64,000 bases of DNA, from NCBI GenBank assembly GCA_021229015.1, contig CM037781.1, forward strand, positions 38,175,897-38,239,896, in the 5' to 3' direction. The number at the start of each line of letters is the position of its first letter. Positions within the stretch are counted from its first letter, which is position 1. This document shows, piece after piece, positions 12,046-26,475 of this stretch. The notes under the pieces are model-generated. The model was not told the origin of the DNA. It saw only the letters and a program-made list of their open reading frames with translations, and did not search any database. Source of the DNA: Solen grandis. Taxonomy: Eukaryota; Mollusca; Bivalvia; Adapedonta; Solenidae. The position numbers and the translations under genes were made by a program.

Positions 12046-14039
12046 AGCCGGAATTTTTAACACGGATTTCGTCTGCTCAAACTGAAATTTTCACTCATCG
12101 GCGTGATTGGATCCTCATTTATGTAACCAGGAAAATAGCTCAGTTAAAACATCACGAAACCAAACTGCCTGTTTGGTTGTTTTTAATTCAGCTAGGCACT
12201 CACGATCTTAGTCTAACTATGTACACTTTTGTATGCACATTTTAATGCCAATACATCCTCAAAGCAAACTTTTATACAATTGATAAATTTATCGATTAAC
12301 AATAATTAATGGCAATCATATCCAGTTTATCTTTTGATATCAAACTTAACAAAACACGTTTCAGTAGTCTAGGACACACCAATCCTATGCCATGATTTGT
12401 ACATCAAAACGCCCGCTTGAATGATAGGTGCATAATCTACACATATAAACCTCCACTAGCTGTATATCTTTATCCAACATTTCAGTAGTTTTCATCAATC
12501 TTTTCAGGATGAATTCAAACCCTTTCAGAAACAAATAATATCTCTATATAGTGTGTAAATAATTCCATTTAACAACTGCCAAAAGACATACGAAATATAC
12601 AAGTGATATTGAAATTACTTGAATATGCTTGAATAGGTAACTTGATATTCGAATGAGCCAATACAAACATCTTTTATTGGTAATATAAAAGACACACCAA
12701 AGAAAGAAATAGACATTTGCGAGCTGAACTGGCATACCTGCCCGTGTATAAATGTGTCAACTGTATTGAACAAGAGTAATCATGATTAATAAAGAAAATT
12801 TAAATCTTTTTCATACATGAATCGAAGTATTATCAAACACATTGACTGAATAAGTATTAAATAAGGCAGTGGCTGCATCTTGTAAATGAAAAGTCCCCCA
12901 CCCACCCCCACCTAAACCCCTTGTGTGTCTTCCCCCTTTGCTTGTAAATATTTATTTGTATGTAGACTAGATTTTTATGAAGATCGTATTTGATATCTCA
13001 GCCTCTAATTAATGCGTAATGGTGCGTCTAAGCGGACTGATTAAAAAAAAACACACACAAATAGGGACAGGCGTGATAAACAGTACTGAAAGCCTTGCAA
13101 ATGTTGTTTTCTTTCCTGAAGACGCGAAAGGTCAAGGTAATTAAAGATACACTAATAAAACCAGATCGCAACAATATTGCGTAGGGCGAGTAAACAGACA
13201 ATAAAATGTCTTTTTTATTTGGGAACAAAACTAAAAGGGCGAATGAAGAGGATAAAAACGGATAAGGACAACTTATTAAGAGGAATTAAAAAAGACGGGA
13301 GATCATTTCCTTGCACAAGTCCTAGCGGTGACCTGGTTGGTCCCCATCCGTCTCTATAGAAAGCGTCTTAAGCATATGATTAATAAATTAATGTCAGTTA
13401 GATACAATCTAGTGTTTGATCAAATTCGATATTTGAATACACCACCAGTAATGAAATAGATATATAAAAAATGTCGGCCAAATGGCCTTTTTCAAATATT
13501 TAATTATTATATTCATCTTTAGGCACACAGAAAAGAACCAATATTCAACCATATGTGTGTTGAAACATGATTATAGTCTATCATCCGGTTCTATTTCATC
13601 ATATTTCTAGTTGACTTGGTAATAGAAATTTACGCAATATTTTTTTTAAAAATAAATCATTTGTTGAATATTTATTATTTTCAAATAAGGTTCAAATTTA
13701 AAAACAGTTCTCGGTTATATTTACACTAAGCTCTAAATTTCGAACTACTATTTATGCATTCATGCCATTTCTGTATAAACTTGTTTCTGGGTCCATAGGT
13801 TTAATTTTATGTTAAAATGAAGACAACCCAAAGTTATTGGTGATGCTGATAAACTTTTGTCATATTTTACGTGAATAACATTTCCGTCTATATTATTTCA
13901 ACCATGAAATATTCATACGAGTACTGTTAATCTTTTGGTTCATATAGACGTTTTTGACACCTTTACAAATACTCGTAGAGTACCCACATTATACCCTCAT
14001 ATCTACATGTGATATTTTCTGTTGAATTTATTATGTTTG

Positions 14040-14166
14040 CATGTCCAAACAGTGACTTATAGCCCATGGGGCCGGATGTTTAAATTGCTCTTTTCATTAA
14101 TATGTATATTGTATAACACATGTCACTTTAATAAAACATTTACTTACTTACTTACTTACTTACTTA
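14040..14166 (+). mobile_element. 5'-truncated LINE/SINE 3' tail with (ACTT)n
   Basis: Sequence ending in TTTAATAAAACATTTACTTA followed by five more TTAC units. A short tetranucleotide tail directly after an AATAAA-like motif is typical of CR1/L2-type non-LTR 3' ends. Only the tail is present. Confidence 0.45.
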
Positions 14167-15819
14167 GAGGAAAGAGCTGTACTCCATTTGCTCATACAGC
14201 ATTGTAATTCTAATGGTTCTCACCAAATGAACGCTTTAACCCATAATATGGCCGTATTTTGAATCTTCTCCGTTTGCTCATACAATAGCGTAGCTAAGAT
14301 TCTACATTTAGTACGGAAATGAAAAACCCTTGTTTCATTTACTATTTAAAGATCAGTAAATGGGACAATGGGTTAAATTGAAAGCAATATTTAGACAATT
14401 TTCAATAAGAGGCCAAACCAGTTCTTAGTCAGCCCAGAGTTCCGGTCCTTGAAATAACACATACTATAGACAAAAAGATACAGTCTTGGCAATGTTCCCA
14501 TATTTTAGACCAGTATTTTCTTAGACCAGACCAGCATGTTTGTTTACTACGTACATCATTTATTCAAAAACAATTAAACTGTGTTCACGATTTGTTGGCT
14601 GTATATATAGACACTTTACATTACGATTAGGTTCATATAGCATGTTCACCCCAAAATATTAACAATTCATCTGGTGTAAGACTTTAACATAAATACGTCA
14701 CACAACTTGGGAAAGCAATCAAGCTCTCGTGTCAAATCGATTAAACAGTTTGGCAGTAAGTATCACGGAGTATAAATATTATTTTCCGAGAGAAAATTAA
14801 TCCCGACAAATAAAAAGTCGGCCGGGAGATGACTCAGTTTGTTAATGACGTGGTTATGCATTAAAAAGGAGCGGCAATACAGCACAAGTGCGTTGAACAC
14901 AAGATCTTAAGTTTGTGGGTTCGAACACGGCAGGGGGCGAAGCTTAATGAATTTCCAAGCTCCTAAGCACTGTTTCCACTGAAACAGCAAAAGGTTGTTG
15001 TCATTCTTATCATGCTCACTTTTAGTACTGAGACTTTCAGTCAAATATCGGCACCCATCAATTAAATTAGGTACACCCATGATGCACAGGGGCACCCATG
15101 TAGAATCACCCACACGAATTCGTTTTCACATCGACCTATGCAAACTATCATAGAAAACATAACACAACTTTCAATCGGAATAACTTTCTTGATTCAGTTT
15201 AGAATGTGACGCCGTTTAAATCTGATACATCATTTCAACAAATTGATTAGACGGTAGTATGTTAACATTTCCATAAATTCATGGAAAACGTTATGTGTTT
15301 TGTACAAATTAATGTCGTTGGGATAAAAATATGAATATTAGCAAAAAAAATGTTTTCGAGCTTGAACTCGTATTTCACGTTTTGAAATGTTTCAAATTAA
15401 GATGAATTTGTCTTTATATTGGAAATAAAAAGCCTATTTCTTTTTCCTAAATACTTCCATAAAGAGGTAACAGTGTTTCTATATGATGGAAATACCGTGT
15501 CAATAAAAAAAACACAAAAAAACAACAACAAAAAAAAAAACAACAACAAAAAAACGCCTTATTCTAAATAAAATCCATAAAAATAAAATATCAGACGAAG
15601 TTTTATGATTTCAAATATCAAATGTGTCATTTCCATTTTTCTATCTTTTTTCCCCGTAAAGTGCAAACTTTAAGATTTGTTTTTCAAGATACATTTGTAA
15701 TTTTTGCAAATCATAACTCTAACATAACCAATTCTTTCGCAATGAAAAATGTACATCATTTTGGCTATTCAGTGCTCAAAATATGATATACCAATATGCA
15801 AACCTTTATAAACTTTGGC

Positions 15820-15923
15820 CAAAAGAGCCTATAACTCCAAGTCTATAGATGTTTTCATCTGCGCTAAAGTCTCTTGAAGCATTTGACGGACCATGATTAT
15901 AATTTGATGATGGATGGATTACC
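15820..15923. mobile_element. Partial copy of the GGTAATCCATCC MITE family
   Basis: Matches the reverse complement of the left half of the complete element at 45540-45732. It shares CAAAAGAGCCTATAACTC, a GCATTTGA..GGACCATG block and the terminal GATGGATGGATTACC. It is followed by TGAA, a degraded TTAA. Confidence 0.7.
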
Positions 15924-17214
15924 TGAATTTTTCTTGTGACAATATTATTTAACTAACGATAAAAATCAAGCCCTACCATGTTACTGTGTTTCTCTATTTT
16001 CATATTTACTCAGCATTTTTGTGTAAAAGGTCTGCGCGCGAAAGTAAATTTGTATGTATTTAGTATAATCTCGTATTAATAAACATTTTGACTCGTATTT
16101 CTGCTATAAATTTCAAAAATAGATTTCGAAACTATGGACTCGTTAAAAATTATGTCTCCGTGTCAACCTATCGATTAACCGTCCGGCAGGTGCTTGTCTT
16201 CTCTGTGATCAAACAGTGTTTACACTATATTCCCAGCAGACGTTTAAAAAAAAAAACAAGGATGATGTATCTATAGACCGTCTTCCAGTTATCGGTGGAA
16301 GGTGACTTGTGTCTCAGCGTTATAATTTGTCGGAAAGATTTAAGCAACATGGCTGCCACTCCATAATCTATAGTTGTGTGGAGGAGAAGAATGACACATG
16401 TTGTCTGAAAAGCGCATGCGTGGGACTATTTTCTCTCGCGCGAAAAAGGACGTGCAAGACAAATAAAATACAAGAAAAAAAAAAAAATGATACCCAAACG
16501 GCAATAATTTTATTCATATATGTAGTAAAATGTATTAATGTTATACACTTGGATTGCCACTATCTTATGAGATATGCAACGAATTTATTCGTTATTGACG
16601 TATCATTTTAAATCGTTTTATTTGGAATTTAAACAAACGTGGGCAAAAGAAAATATACACGCATTTTATATTTTTCACCTACATTTCATTCCAAAACATT
16701 TACGTCATTCCATGAGCCTTTAAACGAGGCCACTGATTCTGCTGTGATTCATTGACAAATAAAACATTGATAATTGGGTGTTTCTTGGTCATTTTCAAAC
16801 AATCGATATTTAAATTTAAACCGAATTATCATTTGATATAGATTCATTCTTGACATAAAACTTAATGATATTTTTAACAGTATAATTAATCTTTTGATTA
16901 AACCCCTGTACTAAATATTGCCCAACTGGAACCATGCCTTATTTTGTAGTATTTTAGTTGGAAACAGTATACATTGTAGTTGATATACTTAAAGCGATTT
17001 ATTTTAAATTACGCACTCTGTTCGTTACGTATTTCATGTTCCAATCCGCTTTAGAAATTCTATGTAATTAAATAACTGACAACTGTTTTTGCTTTTCCGT
17101 AATACATAAACCAATTACTGAATCATCCTGTCTGAAAATATTTGGGATGATAAAACAAGAGAAAGTGTGAAGAATTAACACAGAACAATAGCGCAGAGCA
17201 ATTTACAATATGAG

Positions 17215-17340
17215 GGCCGAATAACGCAAGACGCCGATCTCGTGGGACCGAGGGAGAACGATGCGCGCGCAGCATTTTCACGCTGAATCATTTATGTTTC
17301 CTGATTGAGAAATTGAGACCAGCGCGAGGAAATCTTCTAT
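17215..17340 (+). promoter_or_regulatory. Possible CpG-rich promoter patch upstream of the transporter
   Basis: A short stretch with several CpGs (including ATGCGCGCGCAGC) in otherwise AT-rich DNA, about 0.7 kb before the transporter ATG on the same strand. No TATA box or initiator was pinned down. Weak, by composition only. Confidence 0.2.
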
Positions 17341-17999
17341 TGGAAATAGAACACACGATGTTGAGGATTCCCTTTGTTAGAGAAATAACCGCTCAAGAGT
17401 TGAATGTTCTAATATTATCGTGATACGAATTGTTCGCTAGTGTCGAGTAAACCGCTGGTTTCAATATAGTTCAGTTGGTATTTTCCATTCTATTTTTTTT
17501 TATCTTCTTCAGGTACGACTCATTACCTTATTTAATAACACCGAAAATCAATCTATTTGGGATTTTAATTGTGTGTTTTTTGAATGATCGAGTTTTTGCT
17601 AAAATAGAAAGCGGCTAATTCTCTTTAACTATTCCACAGACAATGGTTCCATAAGCCATTATTAAATTTTAGAGAAAAAAGGATATTTATTTTAATAGAG
17701 AGACAACTGTGCTTTGTTGCGGGAAGATAAGACATCCAACTGATTAGGGAGAAATTTTAAGACAGAGAGTAAAGCATTGTAGACGTGTTCTGGTTGTGTG
17801 ATGTTGCTTCGTGGGAAGTTCACGGATACTGCTATAACATATGATAACTGAGTGCGTTCACAAGAGGATACATGAAACGACGTTCTAATATTGTGATACA
17901 TTCAAATGATGATAGTTTGAGTCAAAAGAGATAATTTTTGAAGTTATTTGTAAAATAAGGATAAATTTAGTGTTTCCATAATCAAAATTGGAGAACTAA

Positions 18000-18039
18000 T
18001 TCTGTACCTAAAACTCAAATAGTTACCAGAAAGTCAAAG
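18000..18039 (+). other. Probable 5' UTR of the transporter gene
   Basis: The ATG at 18040 lies in the context CAAAGATGTCG. An acceptor-like TTACCAG occurs 13 bases before the ATG, so the UTR could start with a separate upstream exon. No transcript evidence is available. Confidence 0.3.
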
Positions 18040-18584
18040 ATGTCGACAAACGTAGAGGGTCAATCGTCAGAGGAGCAAGAGAAACTTAACACCCACGTGA
18101 CCGTGGATTCCAGTGACTTCCCCCCGGGCCCCCGGGGCTGGATAATGAGGCTTCGTGCCCGGAACTGGCAGAAACTTGGAGAAAACATGAAAGAAAACCT
18201 CTTGCTGATCCTTTTACTGGGGTCCGTCATACTTGGGGCGTGCGTTGGGTTCGCGGTCCGGAGTGGGGGAGTAATGAGCAAGAGACAAATCATGTACCTG
18301 CAGTTTCCGGGAGAGATCTTGATGAGAATGTTGAAAATGTTAATCCTACCACTGGTCGTCTCAAGTCTCATAGCAGGGATAGCCGGGCTCGATGCCGGGA
18401 CGTGCGGTAAGATGGGCTTGCGGACCATCGCCTATTTTGCCACGACAACAGTTAGCGCCGTGATCCTGGGAATTATCATGACATACATCATGCAGCCAGG
18501 TGCCAACTCCGACAAGGGGGGAATCCCGAGATATGGAAACACGGCCCAGATGAACCCCGTCGACACATTTCTTGACCTTATAAG
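18040..18584 (+). CDS. Excitatory amino acid transporter (SLC1 family), exon 1
   Basis: Encodes the N-terminal 181 residues plus two bases of the next codon. The product would be a Na+-coupled glutamate/aspartate symporter of the plasma membrane, trimeric in known family members. Visible parts are a polar cytoplasmic N-terminus (1-47), TM1 with a run of Leu and Gly (about 52-75), TM2 containing the family stretch FPGEILMRMLKMLILPLVVS (about residues 89-108), TM3 (about 127-153), and the start of the large extracellular loop with the NPVDTFLDLIR segment (about 171-181). The stretch through ILPL is diagnostic of the SLC1 family. The exon ends at ATAAG|GTATTT, a good donor. The ORF then runs on into intron as non-homologous residues, which confirms the splice. 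Which EAAT paralogue it is cannot be decided from this part. Confidence 0.95.
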
Positions 18585-20076
18585 GTATTTGATGCATGCT
18601 TCATTTTATATACCACATAGATTATGCAAAGTTAGTGTTGCTGTTCCCGGTATAATGACAATTTTGTCAAATAAAAAATACAAACACATATATTAAACAA
18701 TCGACTTTTTTGGAGGAGTGGGTTGGGTGTAAATCCAGCATTATCCATGCCTGTGAAGTATCAAGATAGTTTGCCTTTATTTACAAAACTGAGTGTCTGA
18801 TTGTGCAATGTCAGGCCTTACAAATTTTGCACTGTTATCTCACCGGTTTTTGTTTTGCATCTGACATTCACAATGTTTTCTATGGAACATTCCGGTTCTT
18901 CCACGTGAATTAAATGCACGTGACTTGTTTTTTGTCTTAGCTCGACAAAATGTTCTAATGCTTTGCAAATGCGCTTGTTCCTCATTATCTTACTAGTTAT
19001 CTTGGTTTTATGTATATATGTAATTATGTAATACAGATGTTGCAATTGACGTTAACATCCTGAAATGATGGTTTGCCAGGTACAAGTATATTTGCATTAG
19101 GCGAATTAAAAAATCTGAACAGAATGCAAATTTCTTTTGAATATCAATTTTCGACTTTCATCTTTATTCATACAATTCATTCGATTTAATGGACGTTATT
19201 CTTAAATGTAGGTCTTTATTTTAAAGTTTTCACAAAAAAAAGTATCCATTGTCATTGGCTGTTGATTAATAGAAAATGTCCCTCCTGATTTTTTTTGGTC
19301 AGCACGTGTTTGCCTCCTTGGCCTTTTTTATTTGTTAAAAACGAAATGTTCTTCCAGAGATTTGCATGACTAACCGAAATTGTTTGTTACTTTTATTGAA
19401 AGCATTCAGCATTTACAAAATAAATTGCTGATCAAGTCGCATTATAAAAAAAAACGTTTAGTATACTTTAATGTTTGATTTTATAAAACAATACGGTGTA
19501 CAGCTGTATTCGGGGAAACAGAAATATCTGGAATTTTGAAGTCTCAAGTCGAAGTTTGTTATACACATTAATTTATCTCCCCCCCCTTTTTTTTTTATTT
19601 TTTTATATTTTTTTTAGATAAAAACGCCTGTTTGTCATTCTGAAGTTCCAGAGAATCAAAACTGTCACGGTTTTACAAAGACAAATGTCCGTAATATTTA
19701 ATAATCACGGTTTTACTAAGGCAAATGTGATCTGGTATCTTCCTTTCCAGTTTTATGGACATTTCCAGTGTCACAACTATATTCAAATTCATTTATCGAT
19801 TATCCAATAGCTACACTGGGATATCACGTGATCAATATTTGCCCTAGTTCACACAATATAATACATGTGATACAGTCTTATTGATCCAGTCATGAATGAG
19901 AAATTATGGGAAGCTCATATTTTCTTTGCAAAAACGACTGTCAAAAGCCATTACCAGATAAAATCTACAATTATTGCAGTTGTATGTCAGATTTGTTTTA
20001 GCTTTTTCCCTCAAACCGGACACTTAGGCGTACGCATGTCCTTCAGTATCATACAGAGTGTGTATTTGGGGATTGT

Positions 20077-20079
<3 letters not shown>

Positions 20080-20111
<32 letters not shown>
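20080..20111. repeat. (AT)n microsatellite
   Basis: About 32 bases of perfect alternating AT/TA. Confidence 0.95.
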
Positions 20112-20114
<3 letters not shown>

Positions 20115-22338
20115 CTTACTGCAACTATTTAATCAGAGGATCGGCAATACTCGGTAAAATTCGCTGATTTAAATTGACCAATCAGTGAGTGGGGGTAAAT
20201 CTCAAATGTATCTGAACAATGTGTGGAATTGTACACCACCATGTAGATTAGGTGTTCGGGAAGTGCTCGTTGATTTACGTAGGTTTACGTCTCATTTTGC
20301 AGAGAAATGGACTACAAGTGACATGCTACCGCACCCAGTCACATTTCCTGAGACAGGGCTAATCAATCCTAAATCTACCCTACATTCTTGGAAAGCGTTC
20401 TTCCTAAGCACCAAGCACGGGGGCTACTTTAGTTCGATCTCAGGTCAACTCTGAGTATCAGACTCAAATCAGTACTGAAACTAATGGACATAGTTTGAGT
20501 CTGAGTAAGAAAATCATACTTAAGTACCATTTTTATTTTTGAGAACACCGGGTCTGGCTCTATCCACTTGGTCATCTCCGAGATATGTCCCGGTGAATGT
20601 ATGGTGTTCGTATCACTTAGCCGTCATGACAGACATAACATGTAGAGCTCCCATGACGAGTAGTTAACTTTCTTCCATTCTGATGTCTGGAAAAGTTATG
20701 GCCCTTTATTTCGATATTGTGCATATATCGATACCCTTAAGCCCTTGAAATAATTTTTCCTTTTTTTTTTTATTCTGTATGTCTATAAACATATTTCAAA
20801 GAAAACAAACTATTTTACGTGGGTTTAAGCGTTTGCCTCCATATATATCAACAGATAAAACAAGACATGTTTATGGTACTGATAAAGGCAGACATTTATG
20901 TCAAAGTATTTTATGTTCTCTTTAAAATATATCATAAACGAAAATATACTGGCATGTCATATGTATAAAATTATATCACTTTTAAGGGGACACAATATTA
21001 TAGAGCTTTAAATCATGTTTGCGTAGAAAATGCCTCTGCGGCCATTAAACTCATATATAACAAAATATAGATCACATTCATGATAGGCTAAACAGCACTT
21101 TTACTTGAAAGCAAAGTACCATCGCGTCAAGAATTCCGTTACTCTAAATCTATTTCATAATAAAACGGATATGCAATTAAAAAGATGTCGCTCGACTATT
21201 GTACACCATCAGCGAAAGCTATTACACCCACTTTGCTGGGACTAGCGGTCGCCGCACACTGTCTTCTTAATGCACAAAATTTCCTCTCCGAAGATTGCGC
21301 AGCGGTTGGCTGTTCATCCTCCCATACATGCATTATAGATGTGGAACCCACGTTTTAGATTTGATTTCCAAGTCAATGCGAGCATTGGAAGGGAGTTTGA
21401 CATTCGAGTTGTGTTACGGTACTTCAAGGGTTTCTGCTAATCAGTAATTTGTTTCAAGATCAGTTTTGGATTGAATTTGTAGAGATGGATTGGACTCGTG
21501 CTGATTTTGATAGGGACGACCGGGGATAAGTCTAATTTAGTTGTCTTTAAACGGCAAACCCTTTTCTTCTGTAGTAATTTTCTTATAAGACCCACGATTT
21601 AAAGAGAGCGATAAATCAAAGTACTGAAAACATAGTCCAACCTGTCATCAGCGACCATTGATAGGGATAAGGAAAATGACTGTTTAGCATAGGCTAAATT
21701 GAGGTTAAAGGAAGTGCTTCTCATTGAATAAAATTTGGCTTTAAAGGGTTGTCTACCTAGTCCAGGTGTCCGTTAACACAAGTACAACTGCGCTAATAAT
21801 CAAATATAAAAGCAACTATTTCATTAATTCCGGTAAAGCACTTTATCTAATGAAATGATAAACTTTCGCATTATTTTGAGCAAATGTTTGTGCAATGAAT
21901 AAGAGTTAAGACTGTTCATATAATATCAACCACCTTATGTTATCAACTGTTGCAGACAATGTTTTAAGGAAATCCAAACACTTTTGGAGGGAAAAAATGA
22001 AAATACAAGCATTAAATACGATTTCGTTAGGTATTCCGCAAGGAAGGTAATCAAGCTCTCCCAAAAGGAGGTATATGGATAGTAACCGATCAAGCAACCT
22101 TACAGAAACACAGCAATTACATGTTTGTCTAAACAGTTGCGCCTTAAATGCAAATTTGCGAGAATGAGCATTAGTTCAATGTACAATATGATGATAAGCC
22201 AGTACAACAAATGTACACTTACTTTGCTATGCAACATTTTCGTGGGAGGAAAAAAAAGTAGAAAACGTCTTTAAAGTGGAGCACCTACATCTGACTTGAT
22301 AACCAAGGGGGTGTGAACGGATAAATACTTGTATTTAA

Positions 22339-22534
22339 GAAATTTAATCCATTATTAAATTATAATCATGGTCTTTCAAATGCTTAAAAAGACTTCAGTG
22401 CAAATGCAAGCATCCACTGACTTTGAGATGTAGGCTTTTTTTCCCGTCTAAGTCCTTAAAGGCTTGTATTTACTATAGAATTCCCACAATCGTTTGATGA
22501 ATCATGATTACAATTTAATGATGGATGGATTACC
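22339..22534. mobile_element. MITE of the GGTAATCCATCC family, diverged
   Basis: The right end reads ATTTAATGATGGATGGATTACC and the left end carries a diverged inverted match (AATCCATTATTAAATT..AATCATGGTC). The internal words ATGCAAGCATCCACTGACT and CAAATGCTTAAAAAGACTTC match the complete copy at 45540. It is flanked by TTAA on the left and CTAA on the right. Confidence 0.75.
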
Positions 22535-25500
22535 CTAAACCTTCATTTATATGTATACATAATATTCAAGTGTGCTCAAACTTATATTCTATTTCAGCGT
22601 TAATAATTACTTAACAATTCGCTGTCGTACACCATTTTTTAACTTGAATAGCTGTGAAAATTATGTAATTGACATTTAATAATAAATTTGGAGATGTTAT
22701 TCGATTACCTTTAAAGCAGGTCAGTCGTCTGAAATAACTCGCCCTGATTTTCGTAGGTCTCTTATTATGTATAAACTCCTACTTTAAACTCTGTATTACT
22801 AGTGACATTTGTCACATTTGATATTTAAAATTTACATTAAACGGCATAAGTTTCTTATTTTAGCCTCATTAGTCGGGTTTAGTAGAGCTTCCAAGATATC
22901 TGAACAACAATTTAAATCTTAGTCAGTCATTTTTCAAAGTGATATAACACATTAATCATGGCAGACGATTTGTCACTGTGTCGAATTAGCGCGCCAATTG
23001 TTCTCTGTGGATATGGATATTGGTTTGAATGCCGCGCTGAGGGTTTCCGATTAAACGAAAAAGGATTACACCTCGGACGACTCCGGATTTCGTGAACATA
23101 TTAAGAGAGATGCGAAACTACTTGACTAGTTTGTCTTTTGTCTTTCTAAAATGTTCCTCAATTGTTTCGAAATTAATGGAAATTTACTGATTTTCCCCAT
23201 CAAACTTAAGGTTTAACGGCCTTAAAGACACGACATCACGAAGTACATTAGGTAATTTAAATCTTTTTTTTTTTTCATTAACAGCTCATGTATTATCCTA
23301 TTTGCTTCAAACACAGTGAAAAACAACTGTACACTAGCTTAGACCAAAAAAATGTTTGTTTCCAATAACATCTCCAAACATTTTTTTTGCGTAAAGAAGA
23401 AAAAGAAATTTAAAGAAAGCAAAAGTGTTACAAGATGATACATCATAAAAAGGGTATGTGATTTAAAAATAATGCTAGAAAACCTTTCTGTCGCTAAATT
23501 AAGGGGATGTAATATACAAGACAGTTTAAAAAAAAAGGACAACAACAAATTGGACAACAAATGTAATAAAAAGCGAAATATTAAAAAAAAAGTCATATTC
23601 GTCTGTAGGATTCGATTTCGGCTTATAATGGTAGATCTAGAGACATTGTGTATTGAAGCTTCATCTTCAATGGCTCACGTTTCAATGCCACGGTGGACAG
23701 TGCTCCATCCGGGATAAATGTTAACCGTTGGGACGATTAATATATTCATACAATATCAATTTTCAACGTCCATGAATAAATGTCTGATTTTATTTCGAAA
23801 TACAGAAAATAGGCACATATAATTCCAATCGCAACAACTGCGAAACCCACAGATTTTTTTTTTTTTATTATTTTTTTTATCTTTAAATCCTATTTCCTCA
23901 GATGACTCAGTACAACTTCCGGTACAGACAACACTCTCGTCAACTGTCTGTGACATTTTCCCGGATCAGGCACGTGACTCCCATTACGACGATGTAACTT
24001 GCAGAATTGCCCGATGCCCGTCCATCATTCGAATTTCCTGAAATATTTATTACACTTAATGGAATCGTTTTAGATTCATCTCAGTAACTAAAAAGCAACT
24101 TTCCAATTTGTTTGAGATCAGGAAAGGCTGCATGCTTTATACCGATAATGTTATTTTAATTTTTATCGCAACGAAATGAGAATGAATTCCTCATTTTCAC
24201 TGATTATATAGGGACCCATTATCTTAAACACCTCGCCTTAATTTCCATGTACTTTTTTAGTGGAATTTAGCTTAAAATGAAACTGTTTACATACAGAAAC
24301 ACGAGAAAAATGTATAAAATACAAAGTCACTCGTTAAAAAAACAAATGTTGAGTTCGTTATTGTTGTCCATTTACATACATGTTTGTCCTTCCAATTTGA
24401 GTTCTATTTCGCAGAATAAGGCACGGTGTTAAGTTCAGATGCGTAGTAATCTGTAGGCCTGAGGGATTATGATCGTAACATCGTGCATTATCCTGTGATA
24501 TAGCATGAAAAACGAAACACTATTTCCACTAACATGTTTACTATACTGAAGTTTTAAAAAGGGGATACAAATAAACTTATGTTGGTTTATTTTATTACGC
24601 GTTACTTCAGGAGTCGTATGACGTCATGTAATATACGTCATCTTTGAACCGTGCATAAATCAGAAAATAACGTACGCCACAAGCAATTTGTTTATAAAGC
24701 ATTTTTTTTTTATAGATTTGAATATGTACAAAAACTTTGTAGTCTAGTAAACGTAATATGATTACTGACCATCTGAACAAAATGTATTATCATACGATAT
24801 ATCACTGAAAGCGGAACTACTCTTTTTCCTTATAGCATGTTGATATATCCATGCTTGAAGATCTGTTTGCAGTCATTAGACTGGAGTGTAAGATGAAAGA
24901 TATGGGCAAACTCGGCAATAAATGCTGTTTTGAGGAATTTTATACACAAATCAGCCATAGAGTTTTAGCGACTGATCAATCATTAATGTACATAACGTCA
25001 CTTTTTTCAAGATGAGTTTGCTTTTCGCGAATTAATTTAGCCTTAAAATGAGGGTTTAAAATAATGAATAAATGTCTAAATAAATCAGTTGCTATGGTTT
25101 CCTCACATCACACCGGACTGATTTATATTATTATTCTGAATAGTGCAGCTATCAAACTCTACTTGGACCCCCTGATTATCGGGCGAATTCTAACTTAAAC
25201 TACAGTTTATCGAAATAAAGCACGACGCCATATAATTTGGGCGGAGTTGTTGAATCAAGTTCACGTGACCTCATTTCATACTGTTTCCATGTTTCAATTT
25301 AATCTTTCGGTCAAGCTTGTAATTAACAAACTCTTGTTATTCGTCAACGCCTCCGTATGTAGGCAGAACAATTATTGGATTTAACGTACATGTAATTCAA
25401 ACGGATTCAAAGGAAATGTATATCCTCTTCATCTCCCACGTCATGACGTCATAGTTGTTAACATTTGACGGGTCCCGTGAAACATTCTTATCAGTGAACA

Positions 25501-25564
25501 CATTTTTCTTGGACAGATATCCTTTACAGCAGGCAATGTTTTGGCTACCATTCTCGTTTGGAAC

Positions 25565-25776
25565 TACTGTAAAATCATCAGTTTTCGTTGACAGTAAATT
25601 TCGTTGGTTATGTACCTTAGGGAATTTCGTCAGCACAACTATTCGTAGATCTATGTTCTAGAAAACGTGAGGTCTAAATAAGAGACAAATTTTCGTGGGG
25701 ATTAAAATTCCTGAATATAACCATCCACGAAATCGACGAAAATAAGTGTCCCACGAAAATCAATGATTTTACAGTA
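25565..25776. mobile_element. MITE with TACTGTAAAATCAT terminal inverted repeats
   Basis: 212 bp. The left end TACTGTAAAATCATCAGTTT is inverted at the right end (..ATGATTTTACAGTA). The TA at each tip is consistent with a TA target duplication as in Tc1/mariner-type elements. The interior has repeated CCACGAAAAT / TTTTCGTGG words that pair with each other. Confidence 0.8.
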
Positions 25777-26269
25777 CTGTTAATTTTCGCTAATTTCGCG
25801 AATGTTTTATCCACGGATATTAATCCCTACACAAAAATGCCTTTAGAAAATCTCAAGGTTTCTAAAACACAACTCTATGTCAAAAGAAAATGTACCCACG
25901 AAATTGTTACACTCGTTTCATATACATGTATTATAAGACAATAAACGTCAGCGAAAAATAACGAAAATGAATAAAGAAATCGAAATACCCCTTCCATAAA
26001 GGAGAAAAATCTTGACCAAAGAACTATCTTATGCGCGTGCGTTCACATTTGAAGGAAACGAGACATTATTGGCATTATAATTTATAACAGCAACCAAATG
26101 ATACTAAATCAAGTTTGTTCTCGTGCTTTTATAACGACAGTTGTGCATCTGTGATTCAAAATTCAATAATATTTTGAAGAGTACGCACTCTTCTTTTCCG
26201 TCATGTTTGGATATTTGACCGTACACAGTATTTTTTCTTTATTTTAGGCATCTTATTCGATTGTTGTAT

Positions 26270-26475
26270 GTTGTATTGGGATTTACCGTCGCTGCGATAG
26301 TATTTCAATCATATAGCGACGTCCAGCTAATTACAGGTGGAGGAAGACCCCGAGTACACAGAGGTACCCGGGTAGAACCACCAACCTACCGAAAGCCAGC
26401 TGGAAGGCTTCCTCACGTGAAAAATCCGAAGTCCCTACCGGGATTCGAACCCACAGCGGTGAGGGGCTGAGAGAT
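26270..26475 (-). mobile_element. tRNA-derived SINE, family A, minus strand
   Basis: Read on the minus strand it has a canonical pol III box B (GGGTTCGAATCCC), then a body containing GAGGAAGCCTTCCAGCTGGC, GTCTTCCTCCACCTGTAATT and a tail ending ATTGAAATACTATCGCAGCG. The same order occurs on the plus strand at 41934-42170. The box-A end is missing or degraded here. Confidence 0.85.

Larger units (their letters stand above)
12046..17999. other. Intergenic region with repeat fragments
   Basis: No credible gene. It contains the 3' tail of a LINE-like element (about 14040-14166), a SINE-like box-B segment near 14928, an A/AAC-rich stretch (15508-15556) and a half-copy of a MITE (15820-15923). A CpG-rich patch at 17215-17340 is listed as a possible promoter of the transporter gene. 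The short ORFs have no recognisable features. Confidence 0.55.

Noticed and set aside
14868..14950. tRNA-like segment with GGGTTCGAAC
   Set aside because: No complete cloverleaf or acceptor stem is visible. It is more likely a SINE head fragment than a tRNA gene.
18060..18597. Minus-strand ORFs opposite transporter exon 1
   Set aside because: They are shadow frames of a strongly supported plus-strand exon and have no independent homology.
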